DNA of 64,000 bases from VAZQ01 sp963712565 (GCA_963712565.1 CAVQIP010000077.1:1-64000); one strand, 5' to 3'. Counted from the first letter of the stretch, positions 42,801 to 52,545 are shown. Program-made: numbers and translations. Notes: generated from the letters alone by a model not told the origin.

Positions 42801-43902
42801 ATGCTCGCCAACGACGGCTTCCACATCGCGGTCCTGCCCGGCGACGGCATCGGGCCGGAAGTCATGGCGCCGGCGCTCGCGGTGCTGCGCAAGGTCGCGG
42901 CGTCGACGCCCGGCCTGAAGCTGCGCTTCACCGAGGCGCCCGCGGGCGCCGGCCATTATCGCGACACCGGCACGTCGCTTCCGGAATCCACGATCAAGCT
43001 GTGCGAGCAGGCCGACGCCATCCTGCTCGGCGCCTGCGGGCTGCCGCACATCCGCTATCCCGACAATACCGAGATCATGCCGCAGGTCGAGCTGCGCTTC
43101 ATCTTCGACCTCTATGCCGGCGTGCGCCCCTGCCGGCTGATCCCCAATATCCCGAGTCCGATCGTCGGCGCCGCCGAACGCGGGATCGATCTGGTGGTGA
43201 TCCGCGAATCGACCGAAGGCCTGTTCGCCTCCATGGGCAAGGGCGTGGTGACCGACACCGAAGCGCGCGAGACCCTGCTGATCACGCGCAAGACCTCGGA
43301 GCGTCTGTTCGATTTCTCGTTCCGCCTGACGCAGCGGCGCAAGGCGCGCGGCTCCCGCGGCCTGCTCACCTGTGTCGACAAGGCGAACGCGTTCAAGGCC
43401 TATGCCTTCTTCCGCCGGCTGTTCGACGAATGCGCCGCGCGCTATCCGGCGGTCGCGACCGACCGTCTCTACGTCGATGCCTGTTCGGCCATGCTGGTGC
43501 GGCGGCCATGGGATTTCGACGTCCTGGTGATGGAGAACATGTTCGGCGACATCATCTCCGACCTGACCGCCGGCCTGATCGGCGGGATGGGCATGGCGCC
43601 CTCGGCCGACATCGGCGACAAGCACGCGGTGTTCCAGCCCTGTCACGGCACCGCGCCCGACATCATGGGCAAAGGGCTGGCCAATCCCACCGCCATGATC
43701 CTCTCCGCCGCGCTGATGCTCGACTGGCTCGCCGACCGTCACGGCGAGGAAAGCGCCGCGCGCGCCGCCCGCGCGATCGAGGCGGCGGTCGACCGCGCCT
43801 TCGCGGGCGGCCTGCAGCGCCTGCGAATTCGGCGGCCGCGACGGCACCGCCGCGATCGCGGCCGCGGTGCTGCAGGCGCTGGCGCCGGCGGGAAGCGGCT
43901 AG
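42801..43902 (+). pseudogene. Isopropylmalate/tartrate dehydrogenase-like gene with a 3' frameshift
   Basis: The ATG at 42801 gives MLANDGFHIAVLPGDGIGPE. Conserved parts follow: LYAGVRPCRLIPN, VIRESTEGLFASMG, CVDKANAF with the catalytic Lys, VDACSAMLVRRPWDFDVLVM with the metal Asp, DIISDLTAGLIGGMGMAPSA and FQPCHGTAPDIMGKGLANPT. The family acts on isopropylmalate, tartrate or related 2-hydroxyacids with NAD(P)+. Near 43820 the frame shifts; the expected end EFGGRDGTAAIAAAVLQALA lies in another frame and stops at TAG 43900-43902. One extra base in the GCCTGCAGCGCCTG region would explain it. Only the last 30 residues are affected. Confidence 0.85.
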
Positions 43903-44177
43903 CCGGGTTTTGCCCACTCTCTTGTGGGACACTTCCCACGACCCCACATCCTGCCCGTGATGCGGGACACTGCGCCCGGTGGGAGGCCGGAAACATCAGC
44001 ATTTCAGCCAGTTGGTATAGTTCCCACTATTCGTCCCACCCTCGCGGTGGGATGCTTTGTGGTTGACGCGAGTCCCCGTGCTTGGTTCGCTGCGGCGGTT
44101 CCTGCGCCTCCCACCAACCGTCCCCAAGAACGGCGCGCGCGGGACCGGAGCGAAACCCTTCGAGCGAGGCGTCTGGC

Positions 44178-45586
44178 ATGAACGCCCAGGAACTGCTGCA
44201 GGAAATCTCCGACTATTGCCGCCACAGCGGGCTGGCGGAATCGACCTTCGGCCGGCGCGCCGTCAACGACGGCAAGCTCACCGCGCGCCTGCGCAACGGC
44301 GGGCGCATCACCACCGAAACGCTCGACCGCATCCGCGGCTTCATGGAGACCAATCGCACGGCGGGCGCCATCGCGCGCCCGACCATCATCGAGCGCGCGC
44401 GCGAGCCGCGCCCCGCCGCCGTCCCGGCGGCCACGGTGCCGACGCCGACCGGCCGCCACGATCCGCAGCGCAACTTCCGCTTCTTCGACAACCGGCAGAA
44501 GTACCTGCTGTTCGTCAACACCTGCAGCGAAAAGTGGGTGGTCGCCAGCCGGGTCGGACTCGAACTGGCCAACGTCCATCCGCGGCCGCCGGCGCTGCGC
44601 GTGTTCGATGCCGGGGTCGGCGACGGCACCGTGCTGCTGCGGGTGATGCGGGCGATGCACGACCGCTTTCCGCACACGCCGTTCTACGTCGTCGGCAAGG
44701 AGATCAGCCTGGAGGACGTGCGCCTCGCCTTGCAGAAGATGTCGGACCGCTTCTTCGAGCATCCGGCAACCGTGCTGGTGCTGACCAATTTCGCCTATGC
44801 CGACGCGCCGTGGCTCGCGGTCAAGTCGCTGTCGGCGGCCTCCAGCATGGTCTGGCACGAAGTGCCGCTGACCGGCAATTCCGCCTATCGCTTCGAGCAG
44901 CAGATCACCGATCTCGTGCCGTTCCTGTCGCAGAACTGGAAGGCCGGGGTGAGCCCGAAGACCGGCAATCCGGTCTACGAACGGCCGGTGGTGCTGGTGC
45001 TCTATCGCGAGGACCACAAATTCCTGCTCGACCCGATCATCCCGCGGCCCGGCGGCACGGTCGCCAACTACGACCTCGTCATCGCCTCGCAGCCCTACCG
45101 CGCGCGCGCCTCGCTCGACTTCAAGGCCAGGCGCGTGATCGCGCCGCTGGCCAAAGCGCTCGGCCCCGGCGGGCGGCTGATCGCCATCCATTCCCACGGC
45201 ACGATCCCGGCATGGAGATCATCCAGCGGGTATGGCCGGGCGACAACCCGTTCATCCACGACCGCCACCAGATCATGAAAGCGGTGAAGCACGAGCTGGG
45301 CCCCGCCGGACGCGACCTCAACTTCAACGCCTATGCCGACAACCGCTCGCTGTTCCGCTACGACATGCACACGTTGCCGAGCGAGATTTCCGACCTGTCG
45401 ATCGGCACCTCGACGCTGTTTGCGGCATGGAATGCGGCCATCTACGTCGCGCAGGTCGAGGACGACCGGCTCGCCGGGGTGGTCGCCGACGGCCGCTATC
45501 TGGACACCACGCGCGAGGTCCTGCGCGAGCACGGCGCGCTCTGGTTCTACGACGAATCCTACGTGATCTCGCGCCGGCGCGAGTGA
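44178..45586 (+). pseudogene. SAM-methyltransferase-like gene with one frameshift
   Basis: The ATG at 44178 begins MNAQELLQEISDYCRHSGLA with a helical N-terminus (STFGRRAVNDGKLTARLRNG) like a small DNA-binding or dimer region. From about residue 130 a Rossmann core appears: LRVFDAGVGDGTVLLRVMRA (SAM motif I), YVVGKEISLEDVRLAL and VLVLTNFAYAD. Near 45210 the frame shifts; the true continuation is DPGMEIIQRVWPGDNPFIHD and ends ALWFYDESYVISRRRE at 45586. The product would be about 469 residues. The substrate is unknown. Whether the indel is real decides if this is a gene or a pseudogene. Confidence 0.7.
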
Positions 45587-45642
45587 CGGGCGCCCGGCTG
45601 GCATTCGAGCGAGCGCCCAGATTCACGTGCAGCGACTCCAGC

Positions 45643-45753
45643 GTCCCCTCCCCCCGCATGCGGGGGAGGGACAGGGAGGGGGCAGACATGAAGAGTCGTG
45701 CGTGCGTTCCCCCACCCCACCCCTCCCCCGCACGCGGGGGAGGGAGCACACCG
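45643..45753. repeat. CCTCCC...GGGAGG repeat, third copy
   Basis: CCCCTCCCCCCGC-AT-GCGGGGGAGGGACAGGGAGGGGG begins the element and CCCTCCCCCGC-AC-GCGGGGGAGGGAGCACACCG ends it. The spacer (ACATGAAGAGTCGTGCG) resembles that of the copy at 27003. It lies 24 bases before the next start codon, so the downstream gene must be expressed through it or from inside it. Confidence 0.8.
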
Positions 45754-45776
45754 CTCGCGTGGCAAGGGATATATGC

Positions 45777-46722
45777 ATGACCCTGTCCCCCCCCGCGGCC
45801 ACGGTTGCGGAGTCGGCCGATCCGATCGACGCCATCGCCGATTTCATGCGCGGCGTCTCGTTCGAAGCGACGCGGCCGTCGGCCGACGAGGTCGCCGCCT
45901 TGGCCGCCATCGTTCCGGCCGGCACGGCCGTCTATGTGAGCGCGGTACCGACGCGGCCGGCGCAAGAGGCGATCGAAGCGGCGGTGCGCTTGCGCGCGGC
46001 CGGGTTCGAGCCGGTGCCGCACCTGGCGGTGCGCAATTTCGCGACCGCCCGCGAGCTCGATGAATTCCTCGCCCGCGTCAACGGCCAAGCCGGGGTACGG
46101 CGCGTGCTGGTGATCGCCGGCGATCGCGACCAGCCCGCGGGGGAATTCCGCAGCTCGATCGAGGTCATCGACGGCGGCGCCTTGCAGCGTCACGGCATCG
46201 CCGGAGATCGGGATCGCGGGCTATCCCGATGGCCATCCGCGCCTGTCGCAGCAGGAGCTCGACCGCGCGCTCGCCGACAAGATCCGTTCGGCCGAGACCA
46301 CCGGGATGGCGGTGCACATCGTCACCCAGTTCTGCTTCGACGCGCAGGCGATCCTGCACTGGATCGGCCGGTTGCGCGAGTTCGGCATCGAGCACCCGGT
46401 GCGCATCGGCCTTGCCGGCCCGACCAACTTCGCCACGCTGTTGCGCTACGCCAAGCGCTGCGGCGTGCGGGCATCGGCCCAGGGCCTCGCCCGGCAGGCC
46501 GGCCTGGTGCGGCAGCTGTTCGCCATGTCGGCCCCCGACACCCTGGTGCGCGCGCTCGCGGCGGCGCGCGGCAGCCGGCATCTCGGCGAGATCGCGCCGC
46601 ATTTCTTCTCGTTCGGCGGATTGACGCCGACGGCGCGCTGGGCCGCGGCGGTGGCGCAGCGCCGGATCACGCTCGAGGCCGGCGAAGGGTTCCGGGTCGA
46701 GCCGCCGCGGCCGCCGGACTGA
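45777..46722 (+). pseudogene. Methylenetetrahydrofolate-reductase-like gene with one frameshift
   Basis: The ATG at 45777 begins MTLSPPAATVAESADPIDAI. The first part has FMRGVSFEATRPSADEVAAL, GTAVYVSAVPTRPAQEAIEA and VRRVLVIAGDRDQPAGEF, the MTHFR barrel start with the SFExxRP and AGD motifs. Near 46195 the frame shifts; the continuation is EIGIAGYPDGHPRLSQQELD, MAVHIVTQFCFDA, IGLAGPTNFATLLRYAKRCG and ends at 46722. The product would be about 315 residues, short for MetF but typical of a divergent branch near C1 or aromatic demethylation genes. Such proteins are FAD-dependent. Confidence 0.8.
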
Positions 46723-46774
46723 CGGGGGGGCGCGCCCAAGAGGCAACAACACCACCGAGCGGCAACGGTGGCGG

Positions 46775-47806
46775 TCAATACGCCGCCGCGAGCAGCGTGC
46801 GCACGTCGTCGGCTGAGACGTTGCGCGGCATCTTGATCGCCATCGCCGCCATTTCCCCCGCGACGAAATCGATCTTGCCGCGGTCGAAGCCGACCTCGCG
46901 CAGCCGCTGCGGGATCGGAAACCCCCGCAGCATTTCGGCAAGGCGCTCCGCCGGGTCGCCGCCCAGCGCCGCGGCGAGCCGCGCCTGCGCCTCCGGCGCC
47001 GCCGCCAGGTTGAAGCGGGCGACGTGGGGAAGGATGATCGCGTGGGTCTCGGCATGCGGCATGCCGAGGCCGCCGAGCACGTGGGCGAGCTTGTGTTGCA
47101 GCCCGGTGCCGGCGGCGAGCACGACGCCGGCCAGCCAGGCGGCGACGAGGCACTGCGCGCGCGCCGCGCGATCGGACCCGTCGGCAACCACGCGCGGCAA
47201 ATGCGCGGCGAAGCGGCGCGCCGCGTCGCTGGCAAGCGCCATCAGGAACGGCGTGCGGTCGGGCACCCACAAACCCTCGACGCAATGGGCCATCGCATTC
47301 ATCGCGCTGGCGGCGCTCACCGCCGCCGGCAGCGCGAGCGTCAGCTCCGGGTCGTAGACGATCGTGCGCGGCAGCACGCGCGTGTCCTTGCCGGTGAATT
47401 TCCGCTCGCCCTCGCTCATCCCCCAGATCGCCGTGGCTTCCGATCCGGAATAGGTGGTGGGCACCGCGACGATAGGCAGGCCGAGATCGCGCGCGATGAT
47501 CTTGGCGAGCCCGATGGCGGCGCCGCCGCCGGCGGCGACCAGGCCGTCGGCGCCACGCGCCGCCGCGAGACCCGCCTCGGCCACCGGCTTGGGCACGTGC
47601 ACCACCGCCTGCGCATGCAGGCCGGCCGCACGGCTGCCGAGAATGTCGACCAGTTGCTGGCCGAGACGCGTTCCACTGCCGGGCGTAGCGATCACCAGCA
47701 CGTGGTGCAGGCCGAGCCGGGCCGCCTCGTCGCCGAGGCGCTCGATCGCACCGGCGGCGAACACGACGCGCTGGGGTTGGATATCGTGAATGAACGATGC
47801 GACCAT
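46775..47806 (-). CDS. Maleylacetate-reductase-like iron-containing dehydrogenase
   Basis: The start is ATG 47804-47806 (MVASFIHDIQPQRVVFAAGA), not the longer frame that enters a repeat. The 343 residues show the group III alcohol dehydrogenase pattern: a nucleotide site GGGAAIGLAKIIA, then VPTTYSGSEATAIWGMSEGE, VYDPELTLALPAAVSAASAM, NAMAHCVEGLWVPD and GLQHKLAHVLGGLGMPHAET with the metal-ligand His. These motifs match maleylacetate reductase, which turns maleylacetate into 3-oxoadipate in hydroxyquinol and chlorocatechol routes. The neighbours do not prove that pathway. Confidence 0.88.
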   Translation of the reverse strand: MVASFIHDIQPQRVVFAAGAIERLGDEAARLGLHHVLVIATPGSGTRLGQQLVDILGSRAAGLHAQAVVHVPKPVAEAGLAAARGADGLVAAGGGAAIGLAKIIARDLGLPIVAVPTTYSGSEATAIWGMSEGERKFTGKDTRVLPRTIVYDPELTLALPAAVSAASAMNAMAHCVEGLWVPDRTPFLMALASDAARRFAAHLPRVVADGSDRAARAQCLVAAWLAGVVLAAGTGLQHKLAHVLGGLGMPHAETHAIILPHVARFNLAAAPEAQARLAAALGGDPAERLAEMLRGFPIPQRLREVGFDRGKIDFVAGEMAAMAIKMPRNVSADDVRTLLAAAY

Positions 47807-47844
47807 CCGACGCGCCCACCCGCCAGTCCGCCCACCGTCCGGCA

Positions 47845-48010
47845 CTAGTGTGGCGGATTTGACGTTCCTACCAGCATTGCGACGAGTCCCTCGTAGGAAC
47901 GTCAAATCCAAAGCCACACTAGAATCATAGAGTTGCTCGTGCCCCTTTTGAACCCGAAGTTCGCGATCGCCTTTGCCGCACGGTGTGCGCGAACTTCGGG
48001 TTCGGGGCAC
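47845..48010. repeat. Composite palindromic repeat, orientation 2
   Basis: CTAGTGTGGCGGATTTGACG...CACACTAG (47845-47922) is a hairpin with the arms TTTGACGTTCCTA / TAGGAACGTCAAA. A second hairpin GTGCCCC...GAACCCGAAGTTCGCG / CGCGAACTTCGGGTTCGGGG runs from 47939 to 48010. It is the mirror order of 42497-42613. It lies between divergent genes in the 327-base gap before the TAXI receptor, so it covers both promoters. Confidence 0.85.
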
Positions 48011-48133
48011 TAGTCATTGTAACTCGCATTGTCCGGCACGTCGTGCGAATATCATCGACGCACCATGCAAGGGAACGCAGGCCGGCGCGCTCGGCGGCTC
48101 CCGAGCCAAGAGCAATCATCGCGGAGGGACTTC

Positions 48134-49111
48134 ATGCAATCCACCATCGAACGCCGTGCGCGTGCAACCGCGGGCGGCTTGATCGGCGCATTGATCGGCG
48201 CCGTGGCCATGACGGCGTGGACCGGAACGGCCGGCGCGCAGACCTACGGCTTCGCCACGTTGCAACCCGGCACCCTCAACCACACCACGGCGTCGGCGGT
48301 GGCCAAGGTGCTCAAGGAAAAGGCCGGGCTGAACGTGCTTGTGCAGCCGACCGCCGGAGACCAGGTGATCGTCCCGATGGTGGCCCGCGGCGAGGCCGAG
48401 ATCGGCATCTCCAACGCGATGGAGGTGCACGATGGTCTTGCGAAGGGCTTCAAGGAGCTGCGCATCATCGCGGCGGCGCACGCGTTGCGCGTCGGATTCT
48501 TCGTGCGAAAGGACGGCGGCATTCGGACGGTCGCGGACCTCAAAGGAAAGCGGGTGCCGTATGGATTTTCCGCCATGCGCGCGCTCGAGCCGACGGTGCG
48601 CGCCATCCTGGCGACGGCCGGTCTCACCGAGAAGGACATCAAACCCGTCCTCGTGCCCAACGTGATCCGCAGCGCCGACGATTTCACCTCGGGCGCCGCC
48701 GACGCATTCTACTTCGCCTTCGGCGCGCCGAAGGTGCGGGAGGTCGACGCGACGGTGGGCGGCATACGCATGACCGAGATCGACGAGAAGGGGATGGCGG
48801 CCGCGCGCAAGATCGAGCGCTGGGGCTACTTGACCGAGGTCGGCCCCGGGCCGGTCTTCATCGGGGTCGAGAAGCCGATGAAGATCTACAGCTTCGACAA
48901 CCTGCTCTTCACCAGCGACAAGACCAGCGATGAGCTCGTCTTCAAGATTCTCGACACGCTGTTCAACAACAAAGACGACCTTGTCGCGGTGCAGCCGGTG
49001 CTGCGCGAATTCTCGCCGGCGTTCGGCTACAAGCAGTACGAAGTCGCGTACCATCCGGGCGCCGTGAAGTACTTCAAGGAGCACAACATCGCGCCCAAGC
49101 CGGTGGATTGA
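48134..49111 (+). CDS. TAXI-family TRAP transporter solute receptor 1
   Basis: The ATG at 48134 has GGAGGGAC upstream. The 325-residue product has a signal peptide (GLIGALIGAVAMTAWTGTAG) and the TAXI pattern: FATLQPGTLNHTTASAVAKV, VARGEAEIGISNAMEVHDGL, IRTVADLKGKRVPYGFSAMR and RSADDFTSGAADAFYFAFGA. It binds a substrate in the periplasm for the fused permease two genes downstream. It is about half identical by eye to the next receptor. The ligand is unknown; an aromatic acid is possible given the convergent gentisate genes. Confidence 0.9.
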   Translation: MQSTIERRARATAGGLIGALIGAVAMTAWTGTAGAQTYGFATLQPGTLNHTTASAVAKVLKEKAGLNVLVQPTAGDQVIVPMVARGEAEIGISNAMEVHDGLAKGFKELRIIAAAHALRVGFFVRKDGGIRTVADLKGKRVPYGFSAMRALEPTVRAILATAGLTEKDIKPVLVPNVIRSADDFTSGAADAFYFAFGAPKVREVDATVGGIRMTEIDEKGMAAARKIERWGYLTEVGPGPVFIGVEKPMKIYSFDNLLFTSDKTSDELVFKILDTLFNNKDDLVAVQPVLREFSPAFGYKQYEVAYHPGAVKYFKEHNIAPKPVD

Positions 49112-49176
49112 GCAAGCGGCGTCAAGCTGCGGAAGCGAACGCCGCAGAAAAAAGCACGACCAGGGAGGGAACCGCA

Positions 49177-50133
49177 ATGTCAACAACACGATATCTGATC
49201 GCGGCCTGCGCCGGCGCGACCGCGCTCGCATTCGCGAGCGGCGCTGGGAACGCCCAGACCTTCGGTTTCGCCGCGATGCAGCCCGGAACCATCAATCACA
49301 CGACCAGCTCGGCGATCTCCAAGGTGCTGAAGGAAAAGGGCGGGCTCAACACGCTGGTCCAGGCCACGGCCGGCGAATCCGTGATGATCGCGATCGTCGG
49401 CCGCGGCGAGGCCGATTTCGCCATGGCGAACGCCCCGGAAATCGGCATCGCGCTCGCCAACAACGGGCAGCCCAACCTTCGCATGATCGGTCCGGTCTAT
49501 ACGCTCAAGACCGGCTTCTGGGTGCGCAAGGACAGCAACATGCGCACCGTCGCCGATCTGCGCGGCAAGCGCGTGACCATGGGCTATTCCGCCATGCGCG
49601 CGCTCGAGCCGATGTCGCGCGCCATCCTCGCGACCGGCGGTCTCGCCGAGACGGACATCAAGCCGGTGCTGGTCCCCAACGTCGTGCGCTCGGCGGATGA
49701 TTTCGTCGCCGGCGCGGCCGACATGTTCATGTTCGCCTTCGGCGCGCCGAAGGTTCGCGAAGTCGACGTGACCGTCGGCGGCACCCGCTTCCTGGAAATC
49801 CCCGACTCCCCGGGCATGGCCGCGGCGCGCAAGATTTCGCCCTACGGCTACCTCAGCGACGTCGCACCCGGCCCGATCTTCATCGGCGTCGAAAAGCCGA
49901 TGAAGGTCTACACCATCGACAATATCCTTTTCACCCACGCCAAGGTCCCCGACGACGTCGTGTACAAGGTGATCGAGACGATGGAAGCCAACAAGGCCGA
50001 CATGATCGCCGTCGCTCCGAACCTGCGTGAGTTCTCGGCGGCCGGACTCAACAAGAAATACGACTTTGCATTCCATCCCGGCGCCTTGAAATACTTCAAG
50101 GACAAGAACATCGAGGCCAAGGCGTTCCAGTGA
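49177..50133 (+). CDS. TAXI-family TRAP transporter solute receptor 2
   Basis: The ATG at 49177 has GGAGGGA 8 bases upstream. The 318 residues have a signal peptide (RYLIAACAGATALAFASGAG) and the same blocks as the preceding receptor: FGFAAMQPGTINHTTSSAIS, GRGEADFAMANAPEIGIALA, MRTVADLRGKRVTMGYSAMR and RSADDFVAGAADMFMFAFGA. It arose by tandem duplication. The last codons TTC CAG TGA are part of a 15-base sequence duplicated at the start of the permease gene. Confidence 0.9.
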   Translation: MSTTRYLIAACAGATALAFASGAGNAQTFGFAAMQPGTINHTTSSAISKVLKEKGGLNTLVQATAGESVMIAIVGRGEADFAMANAPEIGIALANNGQPNLRMIGPVYTLKTGFWVRKDSNMRTVADLRGKRVTMGYSAMRALEPMSRAILATGGLAETDIKPVLVPNVVRSADDFVAGAADMFMFAFGAPKVREVDVTVGGTRFLEIPDSPGMAAARKISPYGYLSDVAPGPIFIGVEKPMKVYTIDNILFTHAKVPDDVVYKVIETMEANKADMIAVAPNLREFSAAGLNKKYDFAFHPGALKYFKDKNIEAKAFQ

Positions 50134-50311
50134 ACGATCGGGGTGGGCATTGCGCGGCTTCGATTTTCATCCGCACGTCTCGCGCGGGCGCAATGCCCAC
50201 GCGTTCCGTCCGCGTGGGCAAAATCGCCCGCCGCAGTGGTGCGAATCGTCGCTGCCTCGGGATCGACCCTACGCGTGACGCCGATCGAGCGGGAGCCGTT
50301 CCAGTGAACGA
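50123..50311. repeat. 159-bp REP-like insertion flanked by a 15-bp direct repeat
   Basis: CGTTCCAGTGAACGA occurs at 50123-50137 and again at 50297-50311. Between the copies lie 159 bases that contain GTGGGCATTGCG, CGCAATGCCCACGCGTTCCG and GTGGGCAAAATCGC, the same units as in 28061-28200. Removing the insert and one copy would make the receptor stop TGA overlap the permease GTG (GTGA). It looks like a small element that moved in with duplication of its target. Confidence 0.75.
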
Positions 50312-52373
50312 ACAGCGACAGCCTGCGGCGCGGCGAAGCCTCCTTCGGCCGCGTCCGAGGAAAGGCTGCTGGCGAGCGCCAGAGTTTGCCGCCTCCGCGT
50401 CGAAGGCAACCGTCTTCCTGACCAACCTCCTGCAGGGACTGCTCGTCGCTTGCGTCGTGCTCTGGGTGCTGGACATACCCAGACAAGTTTTCAATGTCTC
50501 ATTCTATACCGAGCAGTTGTTGACCGTTTGTCTGGGTTTGACGCTCGCGCTCGCCTTCGTGGTGGAAACGCAGCGCGAATACCACGCGGTCGACCTCGCC
50601 GGCGCGATCGCCGTCTTCACAATCCTGGCCTACATCGCGTACCGCGCCTCCCATCTGCTCGAGATCCCGCCGCTGATATGGGCCGGCCTGGCGCTCGCGC
50701 TGGCGTGGACCTTTCTTGCAAGCAGGCGCGCATTCGCGCGCTGGTTCGATTTTGCAGCCGCCGTGGCGTCGCTCCTGCTGTGCGGCTACATCTTCGTGCG
50801 CTACGAGCCGCTGACCTACGAGCTCGCGATGTTGCCCACGGAGGGCATCGTCGGCAGCGCGATCCTGTTGTTCCTCGTGCTCGACGCCAGCCGCCGCACC
50901 TCGGGCTTCGGCTTCGTCGGCATCATCCTGGCGATGGCGGTCTACATCTACATCAGCCCGAGCCTGCCGGGCGATTTCCAGACGCGCTGGGTCTCGCCGG
51001 AGCGGCTGGTCGCCTACCTCGGCCTCGACGTCAACAGCATGATCGGGACAATCCTGCAGGTCGCCGTTCTCGTGGTGATCCCGTTCACCATTCTCGGCCA
51101 GGTGCTGGCGCGCACCGGCGGTGCCGATTTCTTCGCGGATATCGCGATGGCCGCCATGGGGCGCTTCCGCGGCGGATCGGCCAAGATCGCGGTGGTGGGC
51201 TCGGCCCTGTTCGGGATGATTTCGGGCAGCGCGGTGTCGAACGTGCTGGCCGTCGGCATCGTCACCATCCCGACCATGATCAAGTCGGGATTCTCGCGCT
51301 ACAAGGCGGCCGCGATTGAATCCGTCGGCTCGACCGGCGGACAACTGATGCCGCCGGTGATGGGCGCGGCCGCCTTCATCATGGCGGAGTTCCTGCAGGT
51401 GTCCTACGGCGCGGTCTGCGTCGCGGCGGCGATTCCGGCCATCCTCTACTACGCCTGCCTGTTCATCCACGTCGATCTCGATGCCGCCAAGCAGAACATC
51501 GGCGCGGTCCAGGACCCGGATGCTCCGACGCTTGCCGAGGTGATGAAATCGGGCTGGCATTTCCTGGTCCCGATCGTCTTCCTGGTATTGGCGCTGATCT
51601 ACCCCGAAATCTTCCTGCTGACGCCGGAGAAGGCCGCCATCGTCTCGACCGCCATTCTGATGGTGCTCACCCGGATCTTCGGTTACCGCGGCAAGCGCCC
51701 CACCCTGCTCGGTCTCGCCAAGGCGACCATCGAAACTGGACGGATCTCGCTCGACATCCTGCTGATCGGCGCCGCGGCCGGCGTGATGGTCGGAATCCTG
51801 GCTATCTCCGGTCTTGCCTTCAGCATGACGCTGCAGCTGCTGGCGCTCTCCGGCGATAACGTGTTCCTGCTGCTGCTGCTGATCGCGGTGCTCGCCTTCG
51901 TGCTGGGCATCGGCCTGCCGACCGTGAGCGTCTACATCCTGACCGCCACGCTGCTCGCACCGGCGCTGGTGAAGCTCGGCGTCACGCCGATGGCCGCCCA
52001 CATGTTCGTCATGTACAACGGCATGCTGTCGATGATCACGCCGCCGGTCGCCTTCGCCGCCTACGCCGCCGCCAACATCGCCCGCACCGACGGCTGGACC
52101 ACGGGCTGGATCGCCTGCCTGGTCGGCTGGAGCACGTTCATCCTGCCGTTCCTGTTCGTGCTCACGCCGAGCCTGCTCATGGACGGACCGGGCTACCTGA
52201 TCGGGTGGAACTTCTGCCGCATCCTGTTCGGCCTGTTCGTCGGCACGGCCGGGATCGTCGGCTTCGCGCTCACGCACCTGACGCCGCCGTCGCGCTTGCT
52301 CTACGGCGCGCTGTCGCTGCTGATCGTGCTGCCGCCGGAGTCCGTTCGGCATGCGGGCGGCGATACTACGTGA
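50304..52373 (+). CDS. TRAP transporter fused permease, TAXI type
   Basis: The GTG at 50304 is chosen because it once overlapped the receptor stop; earlier in-frame codons lie in the repeat. The 689-residue product has about 17 hydrophobic helices, joining the small (DctQ-like) and large (DctM-like) membrane subunits. Diagnostic stretches are FSRYKAAAIESVGSTGGQLM, PPVMGAAAFIMAEFLQVSYG, AVLAFVLGIGLPTVSVYILT and MLSMITPPVAFAAYAAANIA. It drives substrate uptake by an ion gradient with the two upstream receptors. The last 20 residues (LLIVLPPESVRHAGGDTT) look unlike the family end, so the C-terminus may be altered. Confidence 0.93.
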   Translation: MNEQRQPAARRSLLRPRPRKGCWRAPEFAASASKATVFLTNLLQGLLVACVVLWVLDIPRQVFNVSFYTEQLLTVCLGLTLALAFVVETQREYHAVDLAGAIAVFTILAYIAYRASHLLEIPPLIWAGLALALAWTFLASRRAFARWFDFAAAVASLLLCGYIFVRYEPLTYELAMLPTEGIVGSAILLFLVLDASRRTSGFGFVGIILAMAVYIYISPSLPGDFQTRWVSPERLVAYLGLDVNSMIGTILQVAVLVVIPFTILGQVLARTGGADFFADIAMAAMGRFRGGSAKIAVVGSALFGMISGSAVSNVLAVGIVTIPTMIKSGFSRYKAAAIESVGSTGGQLMPPVMGAAAFIMAEFLQVSYGAVCVAAAIPAILYYACLFIHVDLDAAKQNIGAVQDPDAPTLAEVMKSGWHFLVPIVFLVLALIYPEIFLLTPEKAAIVSTAILMVLTRIFGYRGKRPTLLGLAKATIETGRISLDILLIGAAAGVMVGILAISGLAFSMTLQLLALSGDNVFLLLLLIAVLAFVLGIGLPTVSVYILTATLLAPALVKLGVTPMAAHMFVMYNGMLSMITPPVAFAAYAAANIARTDGWTTGWIACLVGWSTFILPFLFVLTPSLLMDGPGYLIGWNFCRILFGLFVGTAGIVGFALTHLTPPSRLLYGALSLLIVLPPESVRHAGGDTT

Positions 52374-52519
52374 ATTTCGCCGGAATCGCCGGCGGGATCG
52401 CGCTGCTCGTGCGTCGACCATCTGCGCCGGACGCCCGCGAGGCGGCGCAGTCCAGCGTCGGGCCGTAGGCAATGAAGACGTGCCGCTCGAACTCGGCTGC
52501 CGAGATCCGCCGTGTAGAT

Positions 52520-52545
52520 GCGCAAGTCGGCAAGCCCGACTTGCG
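52520..52545. repeat. GCGCAAGTCGG...CCGACTTGCG hairpin
   Basis: This is a third copy of the second half of the composite repeat at 15462 and 39988, followed by GGTGACGAGCG as at 15503. It lies in the 220-base gap between the convergent permease and gentisate dioxygenase genes and may help end both transcripts. Confidence 0.8.

Noticed and set aside
45627..47357. A 576-residue plus-strand frame
   Set aside because: Only the segment 45777 to about 46195 is real MTHFR-like sequence; the rest is frameshifted and then antisense to the dehydrogenase gene.
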